This document shows positions 18,491 through 25,840 of a stretch of DNA of 64,000 nucleotides, in pieces. The number at the start of each line of letters is the position of its first letter. Position 1 is the stretch's first letter. Source of the stretch: Planctomycetota bacterium. Lineage in GTDB: Bacteria > Planctomycetota > UBA1135 > GCA-002686595. The stretch lies in the NCBI GenBank assembly GCA_029259595.1, contig JAJDEW010000129.1:1-64000 (forward strand). Reading direction: 5' to 3'. The position numbers and the translations under genes were made by a program. The notes beneath the pieces are model-generated. The model saw nothing but the letters and a program-made list of their open reading frames with translations. It did no database searches and was not told the origin of the DNA.

Positions 18491-20125
18491 CTACCTCACC
18501 TGCGCCGCATCTGTCGAGGGCGCGCTCGCCCGCTCGGCCTCGAGCTTGTCGAAGATCGCGCTGCGCATGGCCCTGCCGGCGAGACCGGGCAGGGCGTGAC
18601 CGAAGGCGGCGAAGAAGCGGTTCGAGGCGCCCGGGACCAGGACGCGCTGGCGGCGGTCCCAGGCGCGCGCGATGCGGTCGGCCAACTCTTCGGGCGGCAT
18701 GCGGCGCGCCTCGCTCGCGCCCGCGGGGCTGTGGCGGCGGGCGTGCTCGGTCCGCGTCGGGCCCGGGTAGACGGTCAGGACGGAGAGTCCGCGGGCCTGG
18801 ACCGCGGCGGCCAGGCTCGAAGCGAAGGACGCGAGGCCGTCCTTCGTCGCCGCGTAGACGGCCGCGCCCGGATAGGCGACGAAGCGCGAGAGCGACGACA
18901 GGAAGACGAAGCCCCCGCCGGCGCGCAGCGCGTTCGCACGCAGGAGCTCGGACGAGAGCCAGAGCGGCGCCAGGAAGTTGAGCTCGACCACCTGACGTTG
19001 ACGCGCGAGCTCCGCGCCTTCGAAGGCGCCGACGGCGTTGATGCCCGCGTTGTGGACGACGACGTCGAAGGGCCCCTCGTGCGCGAGCTCGGCCAGGCAG
19101 CTTTCGACGCCGGCGCGCGTCGCGAGGTCGGCCGTGATCGAGCGCACGTCGATGCCGCGGGCGGCGAGTTCGCCCGCCGCTCGCGCGGCTCCTTCGGAAT
19201 CGACGTCGACGCCGACGAGCGCGTAGCCGGAGGCGCCGAAGCGCTCGGCGACGGCGCGGCCGATGCCCTGGGCGAAGCCGGTGACGAGACAGCGCCTGGA
19301 ACCGGATCCGGCGGTTCCTTCGGACGGCGACTCCGCGGCGCTCCGCGCGGTCTCGGAAGCGCTGCGCGCTTTGACGCGCGTTTCGATCAGGCGCGACGCA
19401 TTGCGACCCACGAAGCGCAGTACCCGGTTGCCGGTCCCCACTGTGGTCCAGTGCGGCGCCCCGCTGAGGTGTCGGTCGATCCGCGCCGCCACCGTTTCCG
19501 GCGCGGGAAAGCGCGCCGGATCGAGCTCGCCCTCCGGCACGCCGCTCTTCGCGAACAACCCGGTGCGCGTCGCGCCGGGCCGCAGCACCTGGACGTCGAC
19601 CGCTCCCGCGAGCTCCAACCGCAGGCTGCGCGCGAAGCCCTCCAGCGCCGCCTTGCAGGCCGCATAGACCGCGTAGTCCGGGGCAGGCAAGGCCGAGACG
19701 ACCGACGAGACGAACGCGACCCGCCCGCCGGCCCGGCGCAGGCGCGGCAGCAACGCGTGGACCAGCTCGATCGACGAGGTCAGGTTCACGGCCACGAGCC
19801 GCCGCAACTCGTCCGCCCCGAGCTCCTCGATCGCCCCGTACCAACCCGCCCCGGCATTCAGGACCAGGAGGTCGAGCCGCTCGAGCCCACGCTCGTCGAG
19901 AAACCGCACGATGCGCCCGGCCGCGTCCGGCCGCGCCAAGTCGGCTTGCACGTAGCGCAGGTGATCGAACCAGGCCGGATCGAGCTCCTCGACCCCGCGC
20001 CGCCCGTGCAGGATGGCCCGCTCCCCCCGCTCGTGCCACCGGCGCGCCAGCGCCAGGCCGATCCCGTCGGTGGCCCCCGTCAAGAGCATCGTCTTCGAGC
20101 GCGGGGAGCGGGAGTCGAACGTCAT
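18491..20125 (-). CDS. Tandem (two-domain) short-chain dehydrogenase/reductase
   Basis: A 544-aa protein holding two complete classical SDR domains. Domain 1 (about residues 11-250) has the NAD(P) motif 'TGATDGIG', 'NAGAG', and the catalytic 'YAVYAACK' (YxxxK). Domain 2 (about 285-520) has 'TGFAQGIG', 'NAGIN' and 'YAATK'. A Ser/Ala-rich linker with 'SASETARSAAESPSEG' joins them. SDRs are usually about 250 aa and form dimers or tetramers; here one chain supplies two different active sites. The ATG at 20125 has a CAGAAT -10-like hexamer 6 nt upstream, with a -35-like TTGTTC at 16-nt spacing, so the mRNA is probably leaderless. Substrates cannot be inferred. Confidence 0.92.
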   Translation of the reverse strand: MTFDSRSPRSKTMLLTGATDGIGLALARRWHERGERAILHGRRGVEELDPAWFDHLRYVQADLARPDAAGRIVRFLDERGLERLDLLVLNAGAGWYGAIEELGADELRRLVAVNLTSSIELVHALLPRLRRAGGRVAFVSSVVSALPAPDYAVYAACKAALEGFARSLRLELAGAVDVQVLRPGATRTGLFAKSGVPEGELDPARFPAPETVAARIDRHLSGAPHWTTVGTGNRVLRFVGRNASRLIETRVKARSASETARSAAESPSEGTAGSGSRRCLVTGFAQGIGRAVAERFGASGYALVGVDVDSEGAARAAGELAARGIDVRSITADLATRAGVESCLAELAHEGPFDVVVHNAGINAVGAFEGAELARQRQVVELNFLAPLWLSSELLRANALRAGGGFVFLSSLSRFVAYPGAAVYAATKDGLASFASSLAAAVQARGLSVLTVYPGPTRTEHARRHSPAGASEARRMPPEELADRIARAWDRRQRVLVPGASNRFFAAFGHALPGLAGRAMRSAIFDKLEAERASAPSTDAAQVR

Positions 20126-20131
20126 GCCCGC

Positions 20132-20159
20132 ATTCTGCCGCGCCCCCGCGGGCGAACAA
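20132..20159 (-). promoter_or_regulatory. Promoter of double dehydrogenase gene, leaderless position
   Basis: On the minus strand TTGTTC (20154-20159) is followed after 16 nt by CAGAAT (20132-20137), which ends 6 nt before the ATG at 20125. Spacing fits a sigma-70 promoter that initiates at or near the A of the start codon. Confidence 0.5.
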
Positions 20160-20278
20160 GCGGGCAGGCTCCGCCTTCGACCAAGACCTTCCCCACGTCG
20201 GGCCCCGGCATGGCAGCATGAGCGGTCGGTTCGGTGGGCCTGCGTCCTAGGCCTTGACGCCGACCTCAGGAGCTTTCC

Positions 20279-21100
20279 ATGACCACACGCGCTTTCCTGT
20301 TCGTTGGACTTCTCGCCGGACTGCTCGGCACGGGGGCCCATGCCCAGGTCATCCAGATCAACCCCGACCGCGACAACACGCTGTACGAGCCTTCGACCGC
20401 GACCGAGCTCAGCAGCGCCCTCGGCCCGCAACTCTTCGCCGGGCGCACCGGCGGGATCGGCGGAGGGAATCACATCCGGCGCGGACTGTTGCGGTTCGAT
20501 GTGGCCGGCAGCGTGCCGTTCGCGGCCACGATCGGTTCCGTCGAGCTGACGGTGGAGTGCAGCATGGTGTCGGTCCTCGACGTGGGCGTCGCGCGCACGA
20601 TCCGGCTGCAGCGCGCGACGGCCGACTGGGGCGAGGGCACGTCGGACGCGGGCATCAGCGGCGGCTCGGGCGCCGTCGCGACCACCGGCGACGCGAGCTG
20701 GAGCTTCGCCTTCTTCCCCGCGACGGCTTGGGCCACGGCCGGCGGCGACTTCTCACCGACGGTCAGCTCGACGATCTCCGTCCCGAGCGAAGGAACCTAC
20801 ACCTTCCCGTCGACACCCCAGCTCGTCGCGGACGTGCAAGACATGCTCGCCAACCCGGCCGGCAACTTCGGTTGGGTGGTCCTCGGCGAAGAAGGAGCTC
20901 CGGGCGGAGCGCGCGCCTTCGACACGCGCGAAGCGCCCGCCTACCCGTTCTACGGCGGAACGGCGCCCGAGCTCGAGATCCAGCTCGTCGGAACGGTTCC
21001 GGCCTTGCCCTGGCCCGGACTCCTTCTCCTGGGCGGCCTCCTGCTCGTCGCCGGAACGCGCCTGCTGTGGACACGCCGTCCGGTCGACAGCGCGGGCTGA
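20279..21100 (+). CDS. DNRLRE-type surface protein with C-terminal sorting-like tail
   Basis: A 273-aa protein from the ATG at 20279, with AGGAG upstream. The signal peptide ends near 'GTGAHAQ'. The mature domain 'INPDRDNTLYEP', '...HIRRGLLRFDVAGSV', 'SVELTVECS', 'TIRLQRATADWGEGTSD' matches the DNRLRE beta-sandwich, found in cell-surface proteins. The C-terminus has 'VPALPWPGLLLLGGLLLVAG' followed by an Arg cluster (TRLLWTRR). This is the architecture of PEP-CTERM/IPTL-CTERM sorting tails: short motif, membrane helix, basic end. The tripartite tail suggests processing by an exosortase-like system, but no exosortase gene is in the window. Confidence 0.85.
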   Translation: MTTRAFLFVGLLAGLLGTGAHAQVIQINPDRDNTLYEPSTATELSSALGPQLFAGRTGGIGGGNHIRRGLLRFDVAGSVPFAATIGSVELTVECSMVSVLDVGVARTIRLQRATADWGEGTSDAGISGGSGAVATTGDASWSFAFFPATAWATAGGDFSPTVSSTISVPSEGTYTFPSTPQLVADVQDMLANPAGNFGWVVLGEEGAPGGARAFDTREAPAYPFYGGTAPELEIQLVGTVPALPWPGLLLLGGLLLVAGTRLLWTRRPVDSAG

Positions 21101-21113
21101 ACCCAGCCGTGTC

Positions 21114-21560
21114 TCAGGCGCGAGCCTCCGGCTCGGGCCAGTCGAGCTCCAGCGCAGCTCCGTAGGGCGTGGCCCGCCACTGCCCGAGCAAGCGCCGAGC
21201 CCGTTCCGCGATGCGTTCCGCCAGCTCCGCGCTGGCGCGTTCCGGCGCCACCCGCTCGAGGAGCGCCAGCACACGCTCGGGCGTCACCCCAGTCCGCAGC
21301 AGCGTCTGGACCGGACCGGCCAAGGCCTCGGCCGCCATGACGTCGGCACCCGTCAACGCCACCCCGCCCACGCTCGCACCGCCCGCGACCGAACCCCAGA
21401 AACCCCTGACGAAGGGCACCTCCAGCTCGACCGCGAGGTGCGCTAGGTCGTGGCGCAGAAAGCTCCGCGAGTCGAGCTCAGCCGCCTCGACGCTTCCGTC
21501 GCAGCGCGTGACCTCCAGCCGGTGACGCCGGTCAGAGAGCTTCTGGAATCGGATGTGCAT
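21114..21560 (-). CDS. Conserved hypothetical protein, 148 aa
   Basis: Starts at the ATG at 21560 ('MHIRFQKLSDRRHRLEVTR'); a longer open frame upstream looks non-coding. The protein begins with a compact beta-rich segment, then 'RSFLRHDLAHLAVELEV'. An HDLxH motif in a helix could bind metal. A Gly-rich 'GFWGSVAGGASVGGVAL' and a helical Arg/Glu-rich C-terminus follow. It has no signal peptide or membrane helix. I have the impression this is a widespread uncharacterised protein of Proteobacteria and Planctomycetota, but no function can be assigned. It is convergent with the DNRLRE gene. Confidence 0.72.
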   Translation of the reverse strand: MHIRFQKLSDRRHRLEVTRCDGSVEAAELDSRSFLRHDLAHLAVELEVPFVRGFWGSVAGGASVGGVALTGADVMAAEALAGPVQTLLRTGVTPERVLALLERVAPERASAELAERIAERARRLLGQWRATPYGAALELDWPEPEARA

Positions 21561-21633
21561 GGCCCTGGCTCCGCTCGTTCCTACGAGAGATCGACTCCAG
21601 TCGCCACCGCCGCTGAGGCCGATCCGGCTCAGT

Positions 21634-21662
21634 TTGCCAGGTTCTTCGCCGTGAACTACATT
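21634..21662 (+). promoter_or_regulatory. Sigma-70-like promoter of the 215-aa lipoprotein gene
   Basis: TTGCCA (21634-21639) and TACATT (21657-21662) are separated by exactly 17 nt. This predicts a leader of about 70 nt before the ATG at 21740. That gene also has a strong GAGGAGGGG ribosome-binding site. Confidence 0.55.
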
Positions 21663-21739
21663 CAGCCGGCTCGTCGGATGCGGTGCGTCCTGACCTGGCA
21701 CCGCCTCCCGCTTTTCACCAACCGAGGAGGGGAATTGCC

Positions 21740-22387
21740 ATGTACGCACGTTTGTTTTGTAGCGCCGTCGTCCTTCTGTCCGCGAGTGCTTGCATGGGGC
21801 CGGGCCGTGACCCGCTCGTGCCCGAAAAGGCCTTGCTCGCGAACCTCTCGTTTCAGGAAGGGGCGAAGCCCAAGAGCAAGGTGAAGCCGATCGCTGGTGA
21901 CGCCGCGAACGCCAAGGATCTCGAGGAGCAGGTCAGCGACCTGGATGCGAAGCTCGATCAACTCATCGAGCAATCGGAAGGCGAGTCCAAGCCCTGGTGG
22001 GGCACGGGGGTCGGTTGGGCGACCTCGGTCGACGCGGACCGGGGCGGCAACGAGTTCTCCAGCGTCATGTTTCACTTCAAGGGCTTTCCGTCGCGCGTCG
22101 GTGAACATGCGCGGGCCTTCGATGGAACGGAGAAGATCCCTGCGTTCACCTGGGACCGGTTCTTCCTGAGCGCCGGGGTCAGCCTCGGCAAGGTCGGGGG
22201 CTCGGACCTGATCGATGGCCCGCTCTACGCGCTCGGCGCCGGCTACGACATCACTCCGGAGTTCGGCTTCATGATCGGAGTCGGATACTTCGAGGAGATC
22301 GAGACTGGCGGGGACAAGGACGTCGAGACGAGCCTGACCTACGGCGTGGTGCTCGAATTGCCCCTGTTCCAGAAGTTCTTCCAGTGA
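21740..22387 (+). CDS. Probable outer-membrane lipoprotein / small beta-barrel
   Basis: A 215-aa protein from the ATG at 21740, with GAGGAGGGG upstream. The signal peptide 'LFCSAVVLLSASAC' ends in a lipobox-like Cys. Residues about 55-80 are a short coiled coil ('DLEEQVSDLDAKLDQLIEQS'). The rest alternates hydrophobic residues with Gly in beta-hairpin style ('FFLSAGVSLGKVGG', 'LYALGAGYDITPEFGFMIGVG', 'SLTYGVVLELPLFQKFFQ'). It ends in a C-terminal aromatic, as outer-membrane barrels do. A trimeric or coiled-coil-tethered barrel is plausible. No specific family was recognised. It ends just before phoU, on the opposite strand. Confidence 0.75.
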   Translation: MYARLFCSAVVLLSASACMGPGRDPLVPEKALLANLSFQEGAKPKSKVKPIAGDAANAKDLEEQVSDLDAKLDQLIEQSEGESKPWWGTGVGWATSVDADRGGNEFSSVMFHFKGFPSRVGEHARAFDGTEKIPAFTWDRFFLSAGVSLGKVGGSDLIDGPLYALGAGYDITPEFGFMIGVGYFEEIETGGDKDVETSLTYGVVLELPLFQKFFQ

Positions 22388-22390
22388 ACC

Positions 22391-23059
22391 TCAGGCGGTC
22401 GCTTCGCGGACGCGGTGGCGCACGATGTCGCCGCTGACGAGGTAGACGACGTCTTCGGCGATGTTCGTGGCGTGGTCGGCGATGCGTTCGAGGTTCTTGG
22501 AGACGGAGATCAGCTCGACGGCCTGGTCGATCATGTCCGGGTCGGCGTGCATCTTCTCGAGCAACTGGGAGATGATCTCGCGGTTCATGCGGTCGACTTG
22601 GTCGTCCTCTGCGCAGACGCGGCGGGCCGCGGCGGCGTCGCCGCGGACGAAGGAATCGATGCTCTCGCGCAGCATCTTGGCGACGATTTCGACCATGTCG
22701 CGGAAGCGGCCGGGGACGATCGTCGAGCTCTTGGCGGTGATCGAGATCGTGCGTTCGGCGATGTTCGAGGCCAGGTCGCCGATGCGCTCGAGGTCGTTGT
22801 CGATCTTGAGGCAGGCGGCGACGAAGCGCAGGTCGGAGGCCACGGGTTGGTGGAGGGCCAGGATCTTGAGGCAGTCCTCCTCCAGCTCGACCTCGCGACG
22901 GTCGATGTCGGCGTCGCCGTCGATGACCTGCTCGGCCAGGTTCATGCGGCGCTCGAGCAGGCTCGTGATCGAGCGGCGGACGGCCTCCTCGACCTGGCCG
23001 GCCAGGAACAGAAGCCGTTGCTCGAGCTTATGGAGGTCGTGACTGAGGTGCTTCGACAT
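22391..23059 (-). CDS. phoU: Phosphate uptake regulator PhoU
   Basis: A 222-aa all-helical protein with two PhoU repeats. Each carries the metal-cluster motif ExxxD: 'LGxIxDLASNIAERT' in the first repeat, seen as 'LERIGDLASNIAERT', and 'LERIADHATNIAEDVVYL' in the second. PhoU restrains the PhoR kinase and the PstSCAB importer when phosphate is plentiful. The ATG at 23059 (MSKHLSHDL) matches the normal family start. It is the last gene of the run pstS-pstC-pstA-pstB-phoU on the minus strand, the classical order, about 70 nt after pstB. Confidence 0.96.
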   Translation of the reverse strand: MSKHLSHDLHKLEQRLLFLAGQVEEAVRRSITSLLERRMNLAEQVIDGDADIDRREVELEEDCLKILALHQPVASDLRFVAACLKIDNDLERIGDLASNIAERTISITAKSSTIVPGRFRDMVEIVAKMLRESIDSFVRGDAAAARRVCAEDDQVDRMNREIISQLLEKMHADPDMIDQAVELISVSKNLERIADHATNIAEDVVYLVSGDIVRHRVREATA

Positions 23060-23132
23060 GGGAGTGGGCCGGGTGCGGTGAGCCGGCAACGAGGAAACGG
23101 CGCCTGTCGGACTCGGGGTTCGTCGCCTCAGG

Positions 23133-24053
23133 TTAGCCGAAGCGACCGGTCACGTAGTCCTCCGTCTCCTTGAGGCGAGGCTGAAGAAAGATCTCGTCGG
23201 TTGGACCGAACTCGACCAGGCGGCCAAGATACATGAAGGCCGTGTAGTCGCTCGCACGCGAGGCCTGCTGCATGTTGTGCGTGACGATCAGGATCGAGTA
23301 GGTGCCCTTGAGCTCGTCGATCAGTTCTTCGATCCGGCCGGTCGCGATGGGGTCGAGCGCCGAGCAAGGCTCATCGAGGAGCAGCACGTCGGGTTCGGCG
23401 GCGATCGCACGGGCGATGCACAGGCGCTGCTGTTGCCCGCCGGACATGGCCAGGGCGCTCGACTGCAGGCGGTCCTTGGCCTCGTCCCACAGGCCCGCGC
23501 CGCGCAGGCTCTGCTCGCAGACCTCGTCCAGGACCGAACGGTCGCGCTCACCGTCGATGCGCAGCGAATAGACGACGTTCTCGTAGATGCTCATCGGGAA
23601 CGGATTCGGCTTCTGGAACACCATGCCGATGCGCTTGCGCAACTCGATCACGTCGACGCCTGCGGTATAGATCGACTCGCCGTTCAGGGTCATGTCGCCC
23701 GAGACGCGCACCGAATCGATCAGGTCGTTCATCCGGTTGACGCAGCGCAGGAGCGTCGACTTGCCGCAGCCCGAGGGTCCGATCAGGGCCGTCACCTTGC
23801 CGTCCGGACACACGAGCGAGATGTCGTGCAGCGCCTGAGCCTCGCCGTACCAGAGGTTGAAGTTCGAGACTTCCAGCACGGGCTTCTCGCCGCGGGTCGC
23901 CTCGTGGACGACCGTCTCGAAGGCTTCGCCGCGCTGAATGGCCTCGAACAGGCCTCCGGCGGCGGCGTCGCTCTCGGGCAGGCGGGCGGCCTGGCGCGGT
24001 GGGATGGTCAAGGGTGGTGCCTTCTTCAAGGAGCCGTGGGGAGTGATCGTCAT
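23133..24053 (-). CDS. pstB: Phosphate ABC transporter ATP-binding protein PstB
   Basis: A 306-aa protein. The first roughly 50 residues are an extension not present in standard PstB (about 255 aa). The ATPase then shows Walker A 'GPSGCGKST', Q-loop '[12 protein letters not shown]' (typical of PstB), signature '[10 protein letters not shown]', Walker B '[13 protein letters not shown]' and the switch His 'IVTHNMQQ'. It powers phosphate import through PstC/PstA. The ATG at 24053 is preferred over one 9 nt upstream because AAGGA lies at the right distance. It follows pstA by 23 nt. Confidence 0.96.
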   Translation of the reverse strand: MTITPHGSLKKAPPLTIPPRQAARLPESDAAAGGLFEAIQRGEAFETVVHEATRGEKPVLEVSNFNLWYGEAQALHDISLVCPDGKVTALIGPSGCGKSTLLRCVNRMNDLIDSVRVSGDMTLNGESIYTAGVDVIELRKRIGMVFQKPNPFPMSIYENVVYSLRIDGERDRSVLDEVCEQSLRGAGLWDEAKDRLQSSALAMSGGQQQRLCIARAIAAEPDVLLLDEPCSALDPIATGRIEELIDELKGTYSILIVTHNMQQASRASDYTAFMYLGRLVEFGPTDEIFLQPRLKETEDYVTGRFG

Positions 24054-24076
24054 GGTTTCCATCCTTCGGAGTGCCG

Positions 24077-25840
24077 TCAAATGTGCACGCTCTGAAACCT
24101 GCGGCGCAGGCGGCCGCGGATCCACACCGCCACCAGGTTGAGCAGGACGACGATCGCGATCAGAAGCAGCGTCGTCGTGTAGACCATCGGCTTGGCCGCC
24201 TCGGAGTTCTGGCTCTGGAAGCCCAGGTCGAAGATGTGAAAGCCCAGGTGCATGAAGCTGCGCTCGGGGTGCAGAAAGGGAACGACACCGTCCACGGGCA
24301 GTTCCGGAGCGAGCTTGACCGCACCGACCAGCATCAGCGGTGCCACCTCGCCCGCACCGCGGGCGATGGCCAGGATCATGCCGGTCATGATCCCGGGCGC
24401 GGCGCGCGGCAGGACGATGCGGCGGATCGTCTGCCATTTCGTGGCGCCGCAGGCATAGGACCCCTCACGCATCGAGTTCGGCACGGCGGAGAGCGCCTCC
24501 TCCGTCGCGACGATGACGACCGGCAACGTCAGCAAGGCGAGCGTCAGCGCCGCCCACAGGACGCCGCCCTTGCCGAAGGTCGGGTTGGGCAGCTTGGCCG
24601 AGAAGAAGACCTCGTCGATCGACGATCCGATCACGTAGCAGAAGAAGCCCAGGCCGAAGACGCCGAAGACGATGCTGGGCACACCGGCCAAGTTGTTCAC
24701 CGCGATGCGCACGATGCTGACGATCGTGCCCTGCTTGGCGTACTCGCGCAGGTAGAGCGCGGCCAGCACGCCGAACGGCACGACGACCAGCGACATCAGC
24801 AGCGTCATCGCGATCGTGCCGAAGATCGCGGGAAAGACGCCGCCCTCGGCGTTGGCCTCGCGCGGGTCGGCGGTCAAAAATTCCCACCAGCGCGACAGGT
24901 AGACGGAGAGCTTGCCGCCGAAGCCGAGCTGGTTGGCCGGGAAGATGCGGACGACTTCGTCCAGAGCCAACGCCTTCTCGACACCGTCGGAGGTCTCGAG
25001 GACGAGCTCGTAGCGCCCGTTCTCCGTATTCAGCGCGTCGATCTCCCGGCGGATGCGCGTGAACGCACCGTTCGCCTCCTCCTCGGCCGCGCGGTACGCC
25101 GCTTCCGCGCGCCGCCAGCGCTCGGAGTCGCGTCCCTCGGCCAGCTCGGCCGCGCGCATGTGCAAGCGCGCGTCCTCGAGCGTGCGGTTGACGGCGCCGA
25201 TCTCGTGCGTCTCGAGGCTCTGCCGCGCGTGGTAGCGCGCGCGCGCTTTGTCGTGGTGCTCCTGGAAGCGGCTCCACACTTCGTCGGGCTCGGTGGCGAT
25301 CGTCGCGCCGTCGAGTCGGAACGCGACCGGTGTCCCGTAGAAGCGCCCCCAGGTGTTGCGCTCGACGAGCAAGGCCCATTCGGGCAGCGAACGGTCGAGG
25401 ACGTGGTAGTCCTCGATCCAGCGGTAGTGGACGTTCGTCAGCTCGAAGTTCTCGGTGCGCAACTGGAAGCGGTCGACGAGACCGCCGTTCGCCTCCAGCT
25501 CGGTCCGCGCGCGCTCCGCGACCTCATCGGACAAAGCCTCGAGCCGACTCTCCTCGGGCGCGAACGAGCTCTTGGAGGCGACTTCACCCAGGTAGGCGGA
25601 GCCGTCGGCCAGCTCGACGTGCAGAATCGCTCCCGGCCAGAAGGTCGAACCGCCCTGCCACAGGACCAACCCCAAGAGGCCGGCGATCATGAAGACGGCC
25701 AGGACGAGCGATCCTCCGGTCAACCAGACCATCGGCTCGCCGTGGGCGAAGAGCGACGTCGTCCGTAGGGCCTTCTTGCGCGGGCGCTTCGGCGTGCCCG
25801 CGGCCTGCGCAGCCGGCGGCGGATCGGCCGTGATCGTCAT
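24077..25840 (-). CDS. pstA: Phosphate ABC transporter permease PstA, extended
   Basis: A 587-aa protein, about twice the size of E. coli PstA (296 aa). A first helix (about residues 38-60) is followed by a large extracytoplasmic insert (about 60-335) with beta segments and an Arg/Glu/Ala-rich coiled coil ('[18 protein letters not shown]'). The standard permease domain occupies about 340-587 ('[20 protein letters not shown]', '[17 protein letters not shown]', and the EAA-loop region '[18 protein letters not shown]'). Enlarged PstA proteins with such inserts also occur in Pseudomonas. The ATG overlaps the TGA of pstC (ATGA), so translation is coupled. With PstC it forms the phosphate channel. 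Confidence 0.95.
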   Translation of the reverse strand: MTITADPPPAAQAAGTPKRPRKKALRTTSLFAHGEPMVWLTGGSLVLAVFMIAGLLGLVLWQGGSTFWPGAILHVELADGSAYLGEVASKSSFAPEESRLEALSDEVAERARTELEANGGLVDRFQLRTENFELTNVHYRWIEDYHVLDRSLPEWALLVERNTWGRFYGTPVAFRLDGATIATEPDEVWSRFQEHHDKARARYHARQSLETHEIGAVNRTLEDARLHMRAAELAEGRDSERWRRAEAAYRAAEEEANGAFTRIRREIDALNTENGRYELVLETSDGVEKALALDEVVRIFPANQLGFGGKLSVYLSRWWEFLTADPREANAEGGVFPAIFGTIAMTLLMSLVVVPFGVLAALYLREYAKQGTIVSIVRIAVNNLAGVPSIVFGVFGLGFFCYVIGSSIDEVFFSAKLPNPTFGKGGVLWAALTLALLTLPVVIVATEEALSAVPNSMREGSYACGATKWQTIRRIVLPRAAPGIMTGMILAIARGAGEVAPLMLVGAVKLAPELPVDGVVPFLHPERSFMHLGFHIFDLGFQSQNSEAAKPMVYTTTLLLIAIVVLLNLVAVWIRGRLRRRFQSVHI

